DNA of 11,158 bases from Saccoglossus kowalevskii (lineage: Eukaryota > Hemichordata > Enteropneusta > Harrimaniidae), in NCBI RefSeq assembly GCF_000003605.2, contig NW_003120924.1, positions 305,755-316,912 on the forward strand, in the 5' to 3' direction. Shown here piece after piece: positions 8,117-11,158 of the stretch (the stretch's first letter is position 1; each line of letters opens with the position of its first letter). A model generated the notes under the pieces. That model was not told where the DNA came from, made no database searches, and saw only the letters and a list, made by a program, of their open reading frames with translations. Position numbers and translations under genes: made by a program.

Positions 8117-9500
8117 TAACGGTGAACGTTAGTTTTGATTCTCTTCACTGTCGCGAAATACGCTTGTAAATAAGGTTGCATATTACGTAAATAAACATAT
8201 TACGGTTAGCTCAGTATCTCAGTTCTAATTTGAAAATTAGTTCTCATGACAATAAATCAAGTTATCGTTCAATGATCCGATGTTTTCAAAACAATAAATA
8301 TGCTTGGTTGTAACTACATACAATATTTTCCTATCTTTTTCTAAACGTCATACATCGAGAACGCTGCGGTAGTCTATGTGCTCTCACAGCGTGGTAGCCG
8401 TCTTTGTTACGACACACTGATGAAGTTCCATGTTTTGAATGTACTCGGGCTTCTAATTCGAATGTGAAATGGTCGACAAAATTGTTCTTCCATTTTAAAC
8501 AGAATCCCAATATCTCTTAGAATATATTCAAATAAATGGTCACTTCACACAGTATGGAAGTTATACACATTTTTTCTTAGCCTACGGTTATGTTGAAGTT
8601 TCTATTCGTCTCGTACCAAATGCATTACGATGGCACAATGTTTTATTCGGATAAAGGTACCAGAAACAATCGAACACATGTTTTTTTCTCTCTCTGTGTC
8701 TTACAGAGTGACACTAGCGTCCTGTTACACGTTAGATAGACGAACTGTCAGATTCGTAGCGTGTAGTCGTAATCCCCAGCGGCCAAAAGACACAACTCTT
8801 TTTGCTCAGTATTTATAAATTTTATAAAAAAAAAATGGTACGGGCTTTTAATGAAATATAGATGCCGGGAGTATGGCAAAGTTATAAATATATGATGTAC
8901 ATTTTTTTCTCTGTCAATCACATTGTTAATTCATTCAGCTAGATGCAGTTATGGTTTTCGAAGAGTATTATAATAATGATCAAATAGTCAAGAGACTGGA
9001 ATCTTCGAATATGTGTTTGCCTTTGGCTTACGAGTAAATGTATTAAATAAATAAATGTATTATGGAATTAAATAAATATATAAAGCAGGACACGTAGTAC
9101 ATTTCTTTTCTCCCCTTAAGTACTAGTTGTATCTCGGGTCGCCAGGATAGCTGTTAGCGTGTGTCACGTGACTTACACGGTAGTCATAAAAATCATTTGT
9201 TTCAACGTCGTTATTCCCAGATCAGTATTTTCCGAATGCTGTGTTTTTTGTGCAAAAGTGTACCACATCTCACTTCTTCCGCATGCTTCATTGTTCACAA
9301 TAGCCATGGATTTCGAGAGCAAAACGGAGTCATCTATTATTTTTGTATCCGTCGTGTCATTGCAACCGTGAACTGGTTACCGATAACAATTTTACCTATA
9401 TTCTGTGGTGTTGTTTTAATCTGACCATTTCCATCATGATTTGATATAACGTACCGGCGTATTTCTATGTGTCGATAATTGCTTTTTCGGCGCATTCGAA
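8117..9500. other. Region without a supported gene
   Basis: AT-rich. One strong + strand acceptor (tctctctgtgtcttacag, AG at 8705-8706) is followed by 36 codons and a stop at 8816-8818, but no upstream exon was found. AATAAA motifs cluster at about 9040-9080. Confidence 0.4.
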
Positions 9501-9501
9501 T

Positions 9502-9634
9502 TTAAAACGCGGTGGTCGTCGCACAGCGCGTGTTCGAATTTCGCGTGAATAAACAATGTATTTTACACGCGTTGTGTACGTCGCTATGAGTCCCATATCG
9601 AACAGGACGTGGCATGACGACCACCGCCCTTTAA
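9502..9634 (+). mobile_element. MITE-like element, copy A, intact: 125 bp with terminal inverted repeats and TTAA flanks
   Basis: The element runs 9506-9630. Its left end AACGCGGTGGTCGTC and the reverse complement of its right end AGGGCGGTGGTCGTC match at 13 of 15 positions. TTAA lies immediately outside both ends (9502-9505 and 9631-9634), the target duplication typical of piggyBac-type transposons. It has no coding capacity, so it would be a non-autonomous element moved in trans. The transposase family is inferred from the TTAA only. Confidence 0.7.
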
Positions 9635-9646
9635 ATAAGCTATATA

Positions 9647-9700
9647 TTTTGCACGTGTATCAAAGTACGTCGCATAACACCCATATCGAACACGACCCGT
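9647..9700 (+). mobile_element. MITE-like element, copy C, 3' half only
   Basis: The stretch attttgcacgtgtatcaaag, then tacgtcgcataacacccatatcgaacacgac, is a diverged match to the right half of copies A and B (attttacacgcgttgtgtacgtcgctatgagtcccatatcgaacagg, shown here only in outline). It starts about 15 bases after the end of copy A, suggesting nested or repeated insertion. Confidence 0.5.
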
Positions 9701-9774
9701 TGCTATCACCGTACCGCCTTGAAATTATCACGGATCAGTATATCAGCTCAATCGATGATGATTCAGGCAAGACG

Positions 9775-9876
9775 TCAAGTCGTTGCGCCGCGTCGTGTCC
9801 GATGTGAATTTTTTGACGTACACAGCGCGTGTAAAATACGTTGTTTAAACGTTATCCGAACGCGCTGCACGGCTTC
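9775..9876 (-). mobile_element. MITE-like element, copy D, inverted and diverged
   Basis: Read on the minus strand, this stretch follows copy A in order: gtgcagcgcgttc, then aacaacgtattttacacgcg, then ctgtgtacgtc, then cacatcggacacgacg. The ends have decayed, and no clean TTAA-bounded inverted repeat remains. Confidence 0.55.
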
Positions 9877-9972
9877 AAGCGTCAAGAGAGACAGACAAAT
9901 TTAATTGCATTTGGTGATGAAAAGCGGTGTCACTTATACGTTTATGAACAGAGAATACATTCACTGGAAAAA

Positions 9973-10085
9973 TTAAAGCGCGGTGGTCGTCGCGCAGCGC
10001 GTGTTCGAATTTCATGTAAATAAACAATGTATTTTACACGCGTTGTATACGTCGCTATGAGTCCCATATCGAACAGGACGCGGTA
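9973..10085 (+). mobile_element. MITE-like element, copy B, right end lost
   Basis: It starts at TTAA (9973-9976) followed by AGCGCGGTGGTCGTC, and stays very close to copy A through gtcccatatcgaacaggacg. Similarity stops after about 10085 (cggtacagtaaacc), where the right inverted repeat should be. It is either truncated or broken by a later rearrangement. The high identity to copy A suggests both are recent. Confidence 0.7.
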
Positions 10086-10191
10086 CAGTAAACCACGTTT
10101 GCCTAATAATGATCGGAGCCAGTTTAACGCGTAGAAAGTACAATGCACAGGAGATACAGTTCCGACTACTGTCTTCAAAAAAGTAGCGAAC

Positions 10192-10890
10192 TTAAAGAGA
10201 ATACTGCGCTGCACTGATCACAGACCAATGATTAAATTCAGTTAATTTCCTGTTTGAGGTAAACCAATGATCTAATTTTCGTCGTCTACGTGTTGTAAAT
10301 CGTGACTCCTCTGAGAATAAATGGGATTTATCTCCAAGAAACACCAATGTATAACGTACTCGCTTATGGGGTGGATAGTGACGGGACAGTTTTATAGAAT
10401 CGACACACTCTACACTTGAGTTTAGAACATTATGAACTGTAAAAAAAAGTAGTGAAGATTCTTTCCTGGGCGATAAATAAGTTTTAGATAAAGAATTTAC
10501 ATTTAGCTGACGTAGTCTATTATTGTATATCCTGGGGCTCCATTGCATTGGGCCAATCCTCGGGGCGGACATCCGGGCATTTTCAACGTCTGGCAACCCG
10601 CGGCGGTGAAAACAAAGGCCCAAAACTCGCAGAAAACGGTACTTTGGGATGATTGTTGAGACTCCTCTGAACAGTGTAACAAGATTAGCAGCCCTACGTG
10701 TGTAACATATATAAATTTGATTGTTCGGGATTACTTCAAAGTTGAGTTTGTGTTGTTTTCTCGAATTTTCACCGGCTCGACCGGCGTTCCACAGCAGCGC
10801 GCAAAGAGCCCATAGAAATGCATGGTACAGTGGTGCGCGTCTTAGCAACGTGGAACGTCTGTGACGTAGCTCCGCCCCCGAGGATATGAT
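10192..10890 (-). CDS. Long open frame of unknown function without an early ATG; coding status doubtful
   Basis: This frame is open for about 232 codons, from just after TAG at 10893-10891 to TAA at 10194-10192. That is clearly longer than the other chance frames here. The codon at 10848 is TTG, not ATG, so the apparent leader that follows (FLWALCALLW) cannot be taken as a signal peptide start. The first in-frame ATG encodes MSAPRIGPMQ, about 126 codons before the stop. The product would be Arg-rich (RRRRK near the end) with no motif I recognise. If it is an exon, gtcacag|ACG near 10861 could be its acceptor. The frame overlaps a CpG-rich stretch with GC and CCAAT boxes, which lowers stop frequency without implying coding. 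It could be a real exon, a decayed coding or retroelement fragment, or chance. Confidence 0.22.
   Translation of the reverse strand: MISSGAELRHRRSTLLRRAPLYHAFLWALCALLWNAGRAGENSRKQHKLNFEVIPNNQIYICYTRRAANLVTLFRGVSTIIPKYRFLRVLGLCFHRRGLPDVENARMSAPRIGPMQWSPRIYNNRLRQLNVNSLSKTYLSPRKESSLLFFTVHNVLNSSVECVDSIKLSRHYPPHKRVRYTLVFLGDKSHLFSEESRFTTRRRRKLDHWFTSNRKLTEFNHWSVISAAQYSL
10530..10880. promoter_or_regulatory. CpG-rich promoter-like region with GC and CCAAT boxes
   Basis: Around 10545-10575 the + strand carries ATTGG/CCAAT in both orientations (cattgggccaatcc) followed directly by ggggcgg, the pairing of NF-Y and Sp1-type sites. At 10862-10880 there is a CRE-like tgacgta and a second GC box (ctccgcccccg). 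CpG density is visibly higher than in the AT-rich rest of the window. Direction is unclear, and a bidirectional promoter is possible. Motif identity follows animal consensus sites; binding is inferred. Confidence 0.4.
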
Positions 10891-11036
10891 CTAGTGCTAA
10901 ACAAAAATGACTTCTCGTTGTGCTATCATAACGTTTCCCTCAAGCACATTCATTTACAGGAACATATACATGTCTATTTAACAACGCCATTATATTATCT
11001 TCGGATGCGAAAGACTGGTTCTCGTCAACTAGCTAC

Positions 11037-11048
11037 TGCGCATGCGCA
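11037..11048. promoter_or_regulatory. Perfect NRF1-type palindrome TGCGCATGCGCA
   Basis: A 12-base perfect palindrome identical to the core NRF1 consensus (YGCGCAYGCGCR), a site concentrated at animal promoters. It lies about 160 bases beyond the GC box at 10871-10880, strengthening the case for a transcription start near the right end. Confidence 0.45.
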
Positions 11049-11080
11049 CATGCCCAAATTTTAAACAACTGCAATGTGCT

Positions 11081-11099
11081 TTATATATATATATATATT
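11081..11099. repeat. (TA)n dinucleotide run
   Basis: About nine TA units near the right edge, downstream of the NRF1-type palindrome. Confidence 0.85.
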
Positions 11100-11158
11100 A
11101 GGAATCCGAGGAAAGTCGCGTAGTATGGTATGATTTCACCATTGGAAAGTGATAATTA

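Noticed and set aside
8707-8818. Terminal + strand exon after a strong acceptor
   Set aside because: The acceptor is good, but only 36 unremarkable codons follow. The nearest possible upstream exon (ATG 8630, donor at 8657) would leave a 50-base intron and shifts the frame to an early stop.
10770-10848. Signal peptide at the start of the long minus-strand frame
   Set aside because: The codon at 10848 is TTG and no ATG occurs in the upstream part of the frame, so the hydrophobic stretch cannot be taken as an N-terminus.

Overview
The window reads as intron-rich, AT-rich nuclear DNA from an animal, most likely an invertebrate. The evidence is scattered short open frames bounded by GT/AG splice signals, a secreted-peptide exon, microsatellites, a 70-bp minisatellite and short TTAA-flanked inverted-repeat elements. 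There are no bacterial-style operons, no rRNA or tRNA that I could find, and CpG is not strongly depleted. I cannot name the species.

The best-supported gene is on the minus strand, about 4178 down to 1950. It looks like a small peptide-hormone (neuropeptide) precursor. Exon 1 (4178-3982) carries an ATG, a signal peptide, a Lys-Arg site and a 15-residue peptide beginning with Gln and ending in Ile-Gly-Lys-Arg-Arg, which predicts a pyroglutamyl, C-terminally amidated peptide. It ends in a consensus donor in phase 1. A second exon starting at 2140 is in the matching phase, adds an acidic helix-like tail and stops at 1992, with an ATTAAA polyadenylation signal at 1955-1950. The combined precursor would be about 106 residues. 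I do not recognise the peptide family.

Further along the same strand, 1441-1172 is a well-delimited exon whose translation resembles helices 8-9 of a nuclear-receptor ligand-binding domain, closest to the steroid/estrogen receptor type. Its frame ends in TAG exactly where a consensus GTGAGT donor begins, so it may be a 3' end, a receptor relic, or an exon using an alternative donor 4 bases earlier. Whether it is spliced to the peptide gene is unresolved.

From about 4190 to 10190 I see no convincing coding sequence. This part is repeat territory: an 18-bp duplication, a foldback element (6155-6273), a 70-bp minisatellite with internal palindromes (about 6570-7312), a degenerate 55-70-bp repeat (7915-8116), and a family of TTAA-associated MITE-like elements with four copies between 9502 and 10085 and one diverged copy near 5811.

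The right end (10190-11158) is richer in CpG. It holds GC boxes, CCAAT boxes and a perfect NRF1-type palindrome, which look like a promoter region. A long minus-strand frame (10890-10192) runs through it but has no early ATG.
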